Assembly (NCBI GenBank): GCA_963556145.1
Contig: OY744467.1
Location: forward strand, 6,696,001 to 6,760,000
Source of the DNA: Hygrocybe punicea
Lineage: Eukaryota; Basidiomycota; Agaricomycetes; Agaricales; Hygrophoraceae
Reading direction: 5' to 3'
DNA length: 64,000 nt
Positions 11,585 to 22,700 of this stretch are shown here, piece by piece. Numbering within the stretch: position 1 is the first letter of the stretch; the number at the start of each line of letters is the position of its first letter. The notes beneath the pieces were generated by a model, which was not told where the DNA came from, did not search any database, and saw only the letters and a list, made by a program, of their open reading frames with translations. The translations under genes were made by a program, and so were the position numbers.

Positions 11585-12109
11585 GATGTAGATGCGGGTT
11601 CTTGGTGGCTTCGGAACTATATAAAGAAATAATAAAGATCCTAACCAGATTGTGTTGCCGTAGTTCGGTTCCGAACCTAGCTGAACCCGGTTCAAACCCC
11701 GAACCGAACCCGAGGTTCAGTCTAAGTTCAGCCAAGTGCTGAACCGGACCGCGGGTTCAGTTCCGGGTTTCAAGGCCCGCCGGATTTCCTGAACGGCTCC
11801 AAACCGCGTCCAAACCGCGAACGCAGCTATTTTTACGGTATTTATTTCATTTGTTTTTCGTATTTCTTGACTTACTATTTCGTGTTAAATGGTATCATGT
11901 GACCGGCCGTGACCGTGTAGCTTTCACGCAACACAACATCAACACGCAACACAACATCAACACTCAACGCGAAGGTCAGTTTCAAGCTTTTCTTAACTTT
12001 ACTAATGTCATTTGCGACAGGGAACTCGACCGCGACCACGTCGTGGCCACACCCATCTTGGCACAAGATGGATGCCAATGCCAACCCAATGCCAACGGAC
12101 GCGCGACAG

Positions 12110-12765
12110 CTGCAACACCACCACCACCACCACCACCACCACCAGTGGCGGCAACAGAAATGGGAACGGCTATGGCAACCAGGCAACGACGATGGCAACG
12201 GCCAGCAGCAGCAGCAACAGCAGAAGCAGCAGCAGCAGCAATAGAAGCAGCAGCACTGGCAGCAACGGCAGCAGCAACAGAAGCAGCAGCGCCGGCAGCA
12301 ACGGATGCGCGACAGCTGCAACACCACCACCACCACCACCACTACCACCAGCGGCGGCAACAACAACGGCAACGACAACCACGACGGCCAGCAGCAGCAG
12401 CAGCAGCAACGGCAACGGCAACGGCAGCGGCAGCAGCAACGGCCACGACAGCAGCGGCAGCAGTGGCAGCAGCAACGGCGACGGCAGCAGGAGCAGCACC
12501 GGCAGCGGCAGCAACGACGGCAGCAACGACGGCAGCAGTGACGGCAGCAGCAGCAACAGCGGCAACAGCGGCAACAGCGGCAACAGCAGCAACACCACGG
12601 CAATGGCAGCAACGCCACGGCAATGGCAGCAGCAGCAACAGCAGCAACAGCAGCAATGGCAGCAACGGCAGCGGCAGCAGCAGCAGCAGCAACAACGCCA
12701 ACGGCTGCAGCAACAGCAGCAACGCGACGGCAGCAGCAGCAGCAGCAGCACCGGATGGCTCCCCC
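12110..12765 (+). repeat. Trinucleotide repeat core of hAT-type copy A
   Basis: Interrupted (CAC)n and (CAG/CAA/CGG)n. A segment starting GCGACAGCTGCAACACCACC occurs twice (12103 and 12309), a local duplication explaining why this copy is about 200 bp longer than the copy at 43451. Confidence 0.85.
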
Positions 12766-12776
12766 GCAGCCCAACT

Positions 12777-12832
12777 ACCTCGCGAAGTGTAGCGCCATAT
12801 CAATTGATACGTGCCTGCCATTTGCAAGGAGA
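12777..12832. repeat. 56-bp dyad module in hAT-type copy A
   Basis: Outer arms ACCTCGCGAA and TTTGCAAGGAG, central palindrome around ATATCAATTGATAC. Same design as the dyads at 20798, 24836, 24924, 25035, 33251, 43641 and 58171. Confidence 0.75.
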
Positions 12833-13985
12833 ACGGAGCTCACGGGGTGAGCCAACCTCGGTCTGGGTTCAGACGCGGTCTGAACCCAGACCGAACGCGG
12901 CGAGACGGTTCAATGCCGTCCGGGTCCAGGTTTGGCCATGCGCCAAACCGGACCCGAAGTTCAGTTCGCGGTTCCGCCAAAAAGGCTTGGAACCGGACTG
13001 AACTGAACTTCGGCAACACTATAACCAGAAGGGTGTCAGCGTAGAAGTGACTGGATAAATCAGTGTCGGGAATGGTAGTAAAAGGAAGGGAATGTAAGTA
13101 AAAGTAAAGCTGCCGCGTAAAACTGGACTAATAACAACGAATCCAGCGATGAACGGAGTGAAAACGGACAAATAATGAAGAACCCGACGATGCCGACGAT
13201 GTCGGGTATGGCGGGTCAGGTCGGGTCGGGTCGGAAACAATGAACAAGTAGAGGAACAATGATAAGGACGACGAAGGGAACTATAAAAATCTAAGGGTCT
13301 ATGAGGACGAGCATTTGAAATGATTAAAATGATTCTGACTATGAGGGAAACGGGGACTAATGGTATCTTTTTTTTGTACGGTCGTCAGGGACCGTTTTTA
13401 TAGTACATGAGTGTGTAGCTACTTTCAGACATGTCTACTTCGGCCGATAGAAACTACAAAGAAACACTGGAATGGGGAAGTGGAAAGGGGGGTTGCAAAG
13501 CAACGAAGACAGGAAAGTGGAGGGGAAAACGAATATCCATGAAAAAGATGGAAAATGTCCTACATATCTCCGAAAGGACGATGGGATGCATAAATATGGT
13601 AAGTCCGAAGTCGGGGATTGACTCCAATGAGATCCATCTTCTACAATTGGAACTCCGAGGCGTTTGAGGCTGCTGGATTTGGTCCAAAAGCGGCCGTCAC
13701 AAAGTGGCATACGTCGGGTCACATCGGTCACGTCAGGTCACATCATGCCGGGTTGGAATGGGGATCGATTGGAGGCGTTGGGTTCGTCCGGATTCGTGAT
13801 ATATCGATGATACGGACTCAGAGGGACGTTGAGTCTCTACACCATCTCCAACTCCAATGTATGACTCTGAAAGCATATGAGCAGTGGAATACTCAGTTGT
13901 GTAGCTTTGAGTTAATTCTCAACAGAATGACTATTAATAATAATAATTTCAAGTGGTTTTTGCATACTATGTCTTTCATTCATAG

Positions 13986-14180
13986 TCAAAAGATTATAGA
14001 AAAGTAAAAGGAAAAACAGATGAGGGAGTGGACTTTGATGATAATGAAGAAGAAGAGGCAAATATTGAAATTGACAGGAGGATTGACTGGATTGGAGTGA
14101 CTGATAACTTTGGTCAATATGACTTGATATTAACTGATATGAGTCAGAATGGGGGTTCAAACAAATATGCATTCTGGTGA
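13986..14180 (+). pseudogene. Unrecognised coding fragment
   Basis: A 64-codon open stretch, acidic (DDNEEEEANIEID), then a hydrophobic DRRIDWIGVTDNFGQYDLIL segment and a stop. The codon pattern looks protein-like, with no family recognised. Surrounding 13846-15050 shows no other gene; it is AT-rich interior of the larger element. Confidence 0.3.
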
Positions 14181-15059
14181 AAGACCCAGTATATATGTTG
14201 TCATCTTTGGAGAAGATAATCCATGGCTTCAAAAAGTGGTTTATAAAACTCAGCCTTATGATCAGATCAGAAAGCTGTTGATCCAGTAGAGTCCAATTAC
14301 TTCATGGCCTTTGATTCATTGATGTGGAAACAATCTGGCCTCTCATGGACTGGTGATTGCTTAGCCAAGTTTGGAAATATCATTAATAATAGGACCACCA
14401 GGTGTATATGGATAGTCCTGCTTCATAGACAGTGATGGAAGAGAGTGGAAATAGAGTAAAGCAATTGATACAAATTTTAGAGTCTAAAGTACATGCAGTA
14501 AACTATGTGCTATATATATGTGAATAGAGATAGAGATAATGGCTGTGTATCATGGACAAGGAAATGAATATAGGAAAAAAGAGAATTGAAAGAAAGGTGA
14601 CATATGAGGAAATGAAAAGGCTATGTGCCTTGGAATGGTGAAAAAAACATATATGGAAAGCAATGCTGTTCATAAGATGTAAGCCTTATAACTTAGTGGA
14701 GTGGCAATATGTGTGTGTCATGATGATGACAAAGTATTTGAATATACTAGAAATACAGCCATAAAGTGAACAAATTTACAAGGAATCCACTTGGACTCCA
14801 CTTGGACTTAACTCAGACTTCATTGAGAATTATTACCAAATATGGAGCGTGGGAAAATATTGCCTAATTTGGTTAGCATGCCCATTGTATACCCAATCCT
14901 ATATATAGTATCAGATTTGTTTTATTTACAAAATTGAGTGAGAAAAATGCAAAAAAGCCGCCACTTTGCAAAAACTCAGCAGAATTCTGAGCAGATTCTT
15001 GTTGTAAATAAGTATACCCCATGAAAACCCACAAAAATGACCATTCAAAGTGAAATTTA

Positions 15060-15189
15060 CTCAGAATTGAGGAGTCCTTGAGTTCCCTATTGTACTGACT
15101 ATGTCCATGAAAACTCCTTGAGGAGTCCTTGAGGAGTCCTTGGGTCATGAGGACTCCTTGAGGAGTCCTAAGGAATGTGTGGGAGAGTG
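15060..15189. repeat. Right CACTA-like terminal repeat and AGGAGTCC array
   Basis: Five or more GGAGTCCTTG copies up to the terminal GAATGTGTGGGAGAGTG. Inverted relative to 3425-3625; similarity is clear over the outer 45-60 bp only. Confidence 0.6.
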
Positions 15190-16034
15190 CAACATACAGG
15201 CTAAATCATATGCCCTATGCTTTACTCACAACAGTACAGACAGGCACTACCACATGTCTTTTGTTCTAGCAGGAAGGCAATGGGGGCTTCAAAGTTGAAT
15301 CAGTCCGATAGATCAGCGCAGTGCCATGTGCATCCCAATTCAGGCCTTCAGGACCCAGGACACCTCGATAGAAAGGAACGTGTCGCTGTAACATCAAATT
15401 GTTACATCTCTAAATATTGTGCACTAAGGTGGTCAGTATGCAAGGAAAGGGATGACGACAAGGGTGTGGAGATCATCTGGCAGGGAAAAAGCAAACTGGT
15501 CTTATTCAAACTCTTCTCCAAAACCACTATCCACGTCAGTAACCAATTTGTGACTTCCAATGTATCATTCAACTTGTCACGGTACACTTTGACGACAGGT
15601 GTGTGACGATGTTGACCTCACAGTCACATAACCTTTGCCAGCAGCCTTCCGGAAGATGATCGCACCCTGATGTTGCCTCCACACCTTTTCAATAACCATG
15701 AGCCGACAAATGGCATCCTAGGTGTGCCGAGACGGTGCTTGGAAATGAACAGAGCACGGTGTATCTTAGAGAGTGGGTGAATACCAGTCTGAAAGCTGTG
15801 TCACCTTCAGCACCTGCGCAGAGTGGGGAGAAACTAACCGGGACCAGTGCCTTAACAGATCCTGATAGCTGTGTTCTTGGGTATATCTAACATTGCCACG
15901 TGACGCGAATCGTCATTTCCCAGAGAGAGTCGTTATCCAATCGATATTGATGTTCATGTTTATTGGCTCAAATCCATATGGTTGGTCAAGTTTTGGTAGT
16001 ACTAACAATAAATCTGCCCCCCAGCCCACTATAA
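15190..16034. other. No recognisable gene
   Basis: Mixed-composition DNA. A 129-codon plus frame (15217-15606) and its minus shadow show no motif I recognise, so neither is called. Confidence 0.4.
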
Positions 16035-16361
16035 TCAGTCCGGGTCACTATCCACCTCATCCGAACTACTGGAACCAGAAATAACTAGCGAGATGTTGGT
16101 TTCTGGGTTGCGATCAGGATTGGGTGGAGTCGCATGGTTGAGTGAGAGACTGGCCCTGATTTGCTTGGCCAATGAAACTATACTGTCAATACATTGGTTG
16201 AGTAAATGGAGGTCCCTGTCAGCTCTTGCTAATTGTTCATTGAATGCTTCCAACTGGAGCCTGCAATGCTGTATACAGTGCCAAGTTACTTCTCTGCAAG
16301 CTTAGTATTTAGCCTGATTGCAGCGGGCAAGGGCCAGTATGCGCTCTATCTCCTGTGTTGT
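16035..16361 (-). pseudogene. C-terminal remnant of an unknown coiled-coil protein
   Basis: One minus frame with a single TAA (near 16306) gives a helical, Leu/Arg-rich segment (QEIERILALARCNQAKY, then RLQLEAFNEQLARADRDL) and a Ser/Asp-rich tail ending at 16035. Such helical tails end several multicopy Agaricomycete proteins; I cannot name this one. The frame is cut at 16361 by the hAT-type end, and no continuation was found beyond that repeat. Confidence 0.45.
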
Positions 16362-17125
16362 TAGTGTTTTCAGGTCCAGTCCATAGGACCGGAAAAAAAC
16401 CGGAACTGGACTGGACCCAACTGCAAAAAAACCGGACCGCCGGTTGCGGTTGGGCCACTTTTGGGAGGTTGCGGTTGCGGTTTCCCAATGTGGATGAAGC
16501 TTACGCAACTGAGTTGTAACCGGTCACACAACCTCAATACAAGTTCAGCAAACAACCATGATGGTGGCAAACGACGATGACAGCAGCAAAACGGTGATGT
16601 CACGAGGGAATGCAATACGAGAAAAGGCAGTGGAGGTTGCACCCATCCCTGCTGCAGAAGGTTAGTAATTTTATTTTTGTTTTTATTTTTGTTTTCTCAG
16701 CTACTAATTACACAAATGACGATGACAGCAGTACCGACACAAACAACACAAGCACCCGAAGAAGATGACAGGGGGCAAGGACGAGGATGACAACAACGGC
16801 CACCACCACCACCCTGACAACGACAACGACACCCACAGCCCTCCAAATGGGACGATGGCGATGACAACATCAACAATAGCGATGACGAACATCACCACCA
16901 CCACCACCACCACCACCACCATCACCACCACCACCACCACCACCATCACCACCACAATGACCGTCACAACCACAACCACAATGACAACGACCACAATGAC
17001 AATGACAACAACAACCACGACCATGACGATGGCCATGGCCATCCCACCACCAACCCCCAACATACCTTGCGGATGTGCACTGCCACGTCAATCGACGTCG
17101 GTGGTTACTGAAAGGAACATCCCTT
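16362..17125 (+). mobile_element. hAT-type repeat, right end missing
   Basis: Starts TAGTGTTTTCAGGTCCAGTCC with GGTCC/GGACC-rich subterminal DNA close to the copy at 19750. It then has a short open exon-like segment ending CCTGCTGCAGAAG, an intron-like GTTAG..TTTTCTCAG (16661-16700), GAC/CAC triplet repeats and a degenerate dyad at 17063-17118. No matching right inverted repeat or 8-bp duplication of TGTGTTGT was found, so it is truncated. Confidence 0.6.
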
Positions 17126-17175
17126 GTTCCAAACATGGTATGTCATAGCTTACTTTTAACTCAAAATTGTGTTGA

Positions 17176-19646
17176 ATGATTGGTTTTGAGAATGCTTTTT
17201 CTGATCAACTTGCTTGTTTTGGCTTCAATCTATTCTTGATGTTAGTTGTGGATTCAATGCACAAATTTGAGTTAGGTGTCTGGAAAATGATCTTTATCCA
17301 CCTCCTTCAGATTCTCCAGTCAGTTGATGAAAATCTCCTTGCAGAATTGGATTGTTAGTGAGTTGCATAATTGTTGCAGCATTGTGCTACTAACACATGA
17401 TTTTGAAGTTACAGAGAAGTGCCATCATTTGGATGGGACACAATCCCACGATTCCTGTCAAACTGTTCTGAAATGAAAAGAATGGTTGCTCATGACTTCG
17501 AGCATTTATTGCGGGTAAGGCATGCTTTTCAACAATCCAGCATTCATGTATCCCATACCTCAGTGCACCATCCCTGTCTTTGATGGGCTGCTTCCTGAGC
17601 CACACAACTGACACATCCTCCAACTGCTCTTTATGCTTGCACACTGGCATAGTTTGGCCAAGTTGCGAATGCACAATGAGTTGATGCTCAAGATCTTGGA
17701 CAACGTCACCATCTCTCTTGGGAAGGAACTCCGTGCATTTAGCCAGGGAACATGTATGGCTTTTGTGACTTGCAAGCTGCGACGAGAGAGGGATGCCTGC
17801 ATTTGCTGTGAAGCTAGACAGAGGGCCACCAATGCTCGTCAGTGCAGAACAAATAGAAATGTCCACCATGCCACTCATCCTCACACCACTGCTGCGACGA
17901 CTTCAAATTCCAGATCTGAAGCTAGCCATCTGGAGGTATCAGCGCAAGGTCACCCTGCTGTATTACCCAGTGATATTACAGCACAATACACAACAGCAAT
18001 CCCTCTGTCACCAACCTCCACCCATGCTATGAACGTTCCAGAAGGTGCAAGTACAAGGCATCTCAAGTCATTCAGTCTTGAGACCTACAAAGTTCATTCC
18101 TTAGGTGATTATGCTGCCACCATTGGAAGATTTGGCACCATGGACTCGTACTCAATGGCGACAGTATGTGACATGTGTAATCACTCTGGTTGCATTTTGT
18201 TAATGATATATAGGGTGAACTCGAACATTGTACATCAAAATCAAGATATACTTGCACCAGTCATAAGGACTATGTCAAGCAAATGACATGAATTGAATGC
18301 CATCAGGCTCGAATGAGCCGAATCCATGAATGTCTTCATTATGCTGGGAAGTCTACAGATGACAAAGTTGCCAGTACACCTGAGATACATCACACAATTG
18401 GGAAATCTCAAAATATTTCAGAGAGCTTTCCAGCTTTTCTCCAACAACATGCTGGTGATCCTGCGGCAAAGTACCTTGCATGCCATTTAATCACAGATCT
18501 GGCCACAACTGATTCTATGCACAATTAGGATTTTGTCCCGAATCTGAAAGGTCACCTTCCCTGTCTTAAGGTGATGTTGTTACAGGAGGCAACTGCCTCC
18601 ACCGATGATTCTCAGCTTCCATCAAATGTTCCAGAACCTGGCCTATCAGGTGTGGGAAAACAATGCTCCCATCAACAGGAATGCAATTCAATCTTTTTCA
18701 AAAATGATTGTATGTATAAGCATAAATTGGCTAGGTTCAATTATACAACATATGACGTTCGATGATCACAAGATGTTATCAATCTGGATACTTCTCATTG
18801 TGATCTCATGCTACTCGCTCACCCTGATAATGGTGAATCTCCCTCCACACATCCATTTTTATATGCCTGGGTTCTTAGTGTTTTCCATGTCAACGTGATT
18901 TACACTGGACCTGGTTTTCTTGATTATCACCCACATCGTTTGGATGTACTATGGGTATGTTGGTTCTGGTACTCTGGGGCTTTGTCCACCACCTGGGACC
19001 ATCACAAACTTGATTGCCTCCATTTTCCACCCATGGCATGCAAGGATGCATTCAATTTTATTGATCCGAAAGACGTTTTGCATGCATGTCACATTGTTCC
19101 AGCATTTGCCAAAGGGAGAGTCCACTCTGATCGTATTGGCCTCTCACAATGTGCCTGTGATGCTCATGACTGGAACAGCTACTACACCAATAGGTGAGTA
19201 ACATTCTGGAAATATAATATTTTTCATTCATTCATGGCTTCCAAACAAGAGGTTTATCGATCATGACATGCTTATGTGATATCACTGGGGTCTCAGTGTT
19301 GGACATATATATTCTTATGGCCAAACTGCTCCATTACCATCTGATTCAATGGATGGTGACTCAGAGGCAATAAATGACACTGTGATTCCAACTCCAGCTG
19401 AAGACACATTCTCGACACATGATGGTGATTCTGACTTAGATGATCAAGATGAAGGACTTGAGGAACAGAACAGTGGCGATCTGAATGATTCTGAGGAACC
19501 CGAATCCGGCGAGTGTTCTGATGGTTCGGATGAGTTTGAGATGACTGTTGCCATGGAGGAGATGTATGGAGCTGGTACTTTCAATGACTATGACGGACAG
19601 TACATACATGCCATTCCTTCTATCCTCTCTTGTTATGAGTCCCTAT
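17176..19646 (+). pseudogene. Plavaka-like (CMC superfamily) transposase, C-terminal two thirds, decayed
   Basis: Successive plus-strand exons match the order of the Plavaka-type transposase common in Agaricomycetes: HKFELGVWK near 17250, YREVPSFGWDTIPRF (17410), LAHWHSLAKLRMH (17636), SLETYKVHSLGDYAATIGRF (18080), GELEH after a short intron (18216), SQNISESFPAFLQQHAGDP, then HPFLYAWVLSVFHVNVIYTG and KDVLHACHIVPAFAKGR (19070). The end is an acidic tail (19349-19646). In-frame stops (for example 18526) and frame changes show it is dead, and the N-terminus is absent. The family performs DDE cut-and-paste transposition. Confidence 0.8.
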
Positions 19647-20316
19647 AAGGGAACGTTCTATACAGTGGATTTTTCAACTCAGGGTCAGACTCTAATTTGC
19701 CAAGCCATGGGAAAAACTTTGGCAAACTGTGGGAATGATTTTGAAGCCCTAGTGTTTGAAGGTCCGGTCCCTAGGACCGGGAAAAAACCGGGACCTAACC
19801 GGACCAGACCGGAAAAAAAACCGGACCTCGGTTGAGGTTCATCCTTTTTTCTCATTAAAAAACCGGTTGCGGTTAACTTAACTTACATTACTAAGGACCG
19901 GGTTGCAACCAGTTTTAACCGGTTGCAACTGGACTTGCAGTCTACGCGAAGTAATATTTATTTATTAAACTAATTAGACTACAACTTAGGGAGATGAGGC
20001 TGGGTTTATATAGGCCATGTGGCGTGCGCACGGACCATGTCAACAAGTTTGGCCACAAATGCTGGCCAAACAAGAACACTAACGAGTACCTATTTCCCAC
20101 GTCGACCAAGACCGCAGCAAATGACCACGACGGCCACAAGGAAGCGAGAAAAGGCAGCGGGGGGTGGTGCGCCCACTCCCGCTGCAGAAAAAGTATGTTT
20201 TTCTTTTTCATTTTTCATTTATTGTTCTATGCTAATTCCTGACCAACATGACGACCCACGCCAACGGAGCCACCAATGTGCCTGTCAACACACTGCCCAC
20301 GCGTCCGACGCAACCA

Positions 20317-20760
20317 CCACTGCCACCATCAACGGGACCGCCAACGCTGCCATCAACGGGGCCGCAATGCCCCCACCAACACGCCAACACCCACCACTGG
20401 GGGCCGTCAATGCAGCAGGTCCGCCAACGCCGTCATCAATGGGGCCGCAATGCCCCCACCAACATGCCAACACCACCACTGGGGGCCGTCAACGCAGCAG
20501 GTCCGCCAACGCCGTTATCAATGGGGCCGCAATGCCCCCACCAACACGCCAACACCACCACTGGGGGCCGTCAACGCAGCAGGTCCGCCAACGCCGTTAT
20601 CAACGGGGCCGCAATGCCCCCACCAACACGCCAACACCACCACTGGGGGCCGTCAACGCAGCAGGTCCGCCAACGCCGTCATCAACGGGGCCGCAATGCC
20701 CCCACCAACACGCCAACACCCCCACCACTGGGGGCTGTCAACACAATGGGACTACCAACG
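20317..20760 (+). repeat. 82-bp minisatellite
   Basis: Units start GGGGGCCGTCAAYGCAGCAG at 20399, 20481, 20563 and 20645, a constant 82-bp period, with a diverged unit at 20730 and a partial one before 20399. Since 82 is not a multiple of 3, the three plus frames rotate through the same peptides, which explains three long overlapping open frames. Confidence 0.9.
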
Positions 20761-20797
20761 CCGTCGTCAACGGGGCCGCAATGCCCACACCCCAGTC

Positions 20798-20853
20798 CAC
20801 CTCGCATACACACGGCGACGCGTCAATTGACGCGTGTCCGGTTTTGCGAGGTT
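20798..20853. repeat. 56-bp dyad module in hAT-type copy B
   Basis: Arms CACCTCGCA and TTTTGCGAGGTTG around the centre GACGCGTCAATTGACGCGT. Confidence 0.75.
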
Positions 20854-21160
20854 GAAGAGAGTGTGTGGGTGTGCAGAAAGACTCACCAATGGGGTCGCCA
20901 ACGGCCCAACACGCCCCCAAAACCATCAGTTATTAATTATTAAGAATGATTTAGCTATTTAGATAATTAGCGTGATTTTCCCTGGTTGGAACCAGTTAAG
21001 ACCGGTTGGGTCCACCCAAAATCAAAAAATGAACCGGTCCTCATAGGTCCGGTTCAGGTTTTTGACAAATTGTGCGATGAGTTAACCAGTCCGGTTCCGG
21101 TTAATGTCCAAAAATGGCAAAAAACCGGACTGGACCGGACTTTAAAACACTATGAAGCCC

Positions 21161-22700
21161 TGGGAATAATTCTGAAACCGTGTGACTGCTGACTTTGTAA
21201 CTGTGAGAATTTGTGGTCCCAATCTGCAAGAACAATAACAATAAGGTCACCTGTTCATGCCAATTTGGGAATGGGTAGTCTAATGCTTGACAGCTTCATT
21301 ACAATAATCAAAGGCATTGTTAGTGTAACATGCCCAGTATGACATTTAGATGACTTGAAACTCTGTCAGAATAGTACTCTTCAGAGTTCTGCATTGTCCA
21401 ATGAGTATCCTAGCTGTATTCTGATGAATTGCTAGTGCAATGGATGAACTAGATATCATATCTTTGTCTACAGATACATATAATAGCTATGTTCATTGGA
21501 ATCACACAGAACAGGTTGAATACTGGCTGAACCAGCCAATTCAACATTATTTGGCACAATGTGTTTTGCAGGTGTCCCAATGTGAATCCAGGGCATTGTC
21601 ATTGCACAAACAATAGCAGAAACAAAAGTATGGTGTGCTTTGTGCCACATTTGTAATGAGCACCCATATTGTAGCATAGGAGGCAATCAGAACTCTCAAT
21701 ATTGAAAAATGATGTAGTTCACACAATACAGTCAGTAGGTTGGTTCTTGTGATGCTGTTTCAAAGCATAACACATTAAAACATTTACCGAATGAGTTCAT
21801 AAGTGTGTGGTGTTTAATTAATTGATGTGTTATCAAAGGACAAGAAAAATGTACAACAAATGCAACCAACTGCATAATGATTGAACATGAAGACAAAAGG
21901 CCAAGGAATATCATTAGTCCAAGAGGAGGTCCAATCATACCAGAACAAATAATATGATGGAACAGTGGGTAATAGTAAATAGCAAAGCATCATATCTATG
22001 CCAGGATGGAGAGAAGTAAAGGGTGGGCCAAGATAGAAGGTAGCAACATAGGTAAACCCAACAGTAGTGAATATCATCTTCAATTTAGACATAAAAGAGT
22101 AAATAGACTTGTTGCAGATTTCATCCCATTAATATGATACATCCTTGAACAAAATGATTTGCATCACACATAAAAGTGAAGGTAGTTTGATTGAATTTGT
22201 ATAATGTATTGTAATTTGGTTTCATGTAGCAAATGAACCAAACATATTGCACATGTTCGGTGTGTTCGGTCAATGTGTTCGGTCAATATGTTCAGGTTAC
22301 TATTGTCATCAGTGATCAGTATCCATTGTATGATTCAATATAGATAGCTATCTACTGGTGATACAAAGAGAATATGCAAACATTACATCTGGATTATAGG
22401 TAGATAATGGATTCTCAATACCTCATTCTCATCTTTTCAGTAAAAAGGCACATCTCTTGCATATTGTGGATCCTCAAATCTAGTGTCACAGTCTAATTGC
22501 AATTATTGAAGAATGCAATATCTGAACATGTCACATATGTGCCATCAATGCTTCATGGCTGAATCAATAGTCAAATTTCAATTACAGTGTATAGAAGAAA
22601 CATTTCATAGTAAACTGATGTATTCAGAATGGTTCCATGTATGATCATGATTTACAACTTTCGATAGTATAACAAGTCAAGCGTTCGAGTACATACAGTT
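21161..22700. other. AT-rich intergenic DNA, one possible small membrane-protein remnant
   Basis: No family recognised. A minus frame 21814-22092 (92 codons) is rich in aromatic and hydrophobic residues with two possible membrane segments, but lacks neighbours or motifs that would support it. A short GTGTTCGGTCAAT repeat occurs at 22257-22300. Confidence 0.35.

Larger units (their letters stand above)
11650..13021 (+). mobile_element. Non-autonomous hAT-type element, copy A
   Basis: 1372 bp, flanked by the 8-bp duplication TAACCAGA (11642-11649 and 13022-13029), characteristic of hAT transposons. Ends read TTGTGTTGCCG and, inverted, TAGTGTTGCCG; subterminal regions carry many GGTTC/GAACC motifs. 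The interior has an AT-rich block, then CAG/CAA/CCA repeats and a central dyad at 12777-12832. Long Gln/Ala-rich frames come from triplet repeats. No BED finger or RNase H-like hAT transposase is visible. The unoccupied site is preserved in the left LTR. Confidence 0.9.
6570..13841 (-). mobile_element. Non-autonomous LTR retroelement (LARD-like)
   Basis: Two direct repeats of 875 bp (6570-7444, and 11587-13841 after removing a later hAT-type insertion) start TGTAGATGCGGG, end GAGTCTCTACA, and are flanked by a 4-bp duplication CCAT (6566-6569, 13842-13845). The internal 4.1 kb has no reverse transcriptase, integrase or protease motif, so movement would need proteins from a relative. A primer-binding-like site lies inside the right LTR on the minus strand, so the element probably reads leftward. 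Confidence 0.85.
11587..13841 (-). repeat. Long terminal repeat (right copy), split by a hAT-type insertion
   Basis: Same 875-bp LTR as 6570-7444, interrupted at 11650-13021. TG at 11587, CA ending at 13841. Confidence 0.9.
6473..13880 (+). pseudogene. Unknown coding fragment split by the LTR element
   Basis: A short plus-strand frame ends at 6569 and continues in frame at 13846 if the LTR element and one CCAT copy are removed, giving about 43 codons before a stop. The product includes LLALEEVIFLYPSP and is not recognised. It supports the LTR element boundaries more than a functional gene. Confidence 0.35.
3425..15189. mobile_element. Candidate CACTA-like element or inverted pair of its ends, heavily nested
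   Basis: The left end reads CACTCTACCACACATTCCTT and the right end is its near inverse complement (CACTCTCCCACACATTCCTT read inward). Inside both ends lie arrays of AGGAGTCC/GGACTCCT in both orientations, like the subterminal repeats of CACTA (En/Spm, CMC superfamily) elements. Possible target duplications are CA directly outside both ends, or ACAT two bases further out. No intact transposase is visible inside; most of the interior is later insertions. Alternatively the two ends are separate MITEs of one family in opposite orientation. Confidence 0.5.
19750..21152 (+). mobile_element. Non-autonomous hAT-type element, copy B
   Basis: 1403 bp flanked by the 8-bp duplication TGAAGCCC (19742-19749, 21153-21160). 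Ends read TAGTGTTTGAAGGTCCGGTC and inverted TAGTGTTTTAAAGTCCGGTC. Inside: a TATATA-like box (20009), an exon-like stretch ending CCGCTGCAGAAAAA, a GTATGTTTTT intron-like block (20193) with TGCTAATTCCTGAC, an 82-bp minisatellite, and a dyad. No transposase. It sits just 3' of the Plavaka pseudogene. Confidence 0.9.

Noticed and set aside
11851..13001. Long frames of 299-329 codons in hAT-type copy A (and equivalents at 43450-44421)
   Set aside because: Triplet repeats open in several frames on both strands, with no transposase motif.
16354..17180. Complete hAT-type element with duplication TGTGTTGT
   Set aside because: A similar TGTGTTGA near 17170 is not preceded by an inverted repeat end.
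20317..20760. CRISPR-like array
   Set aside because: Units are contiguous 82-bp tandem copies without unique spacers, inside a eukaryotic hAT-type element; no cas-like genes.
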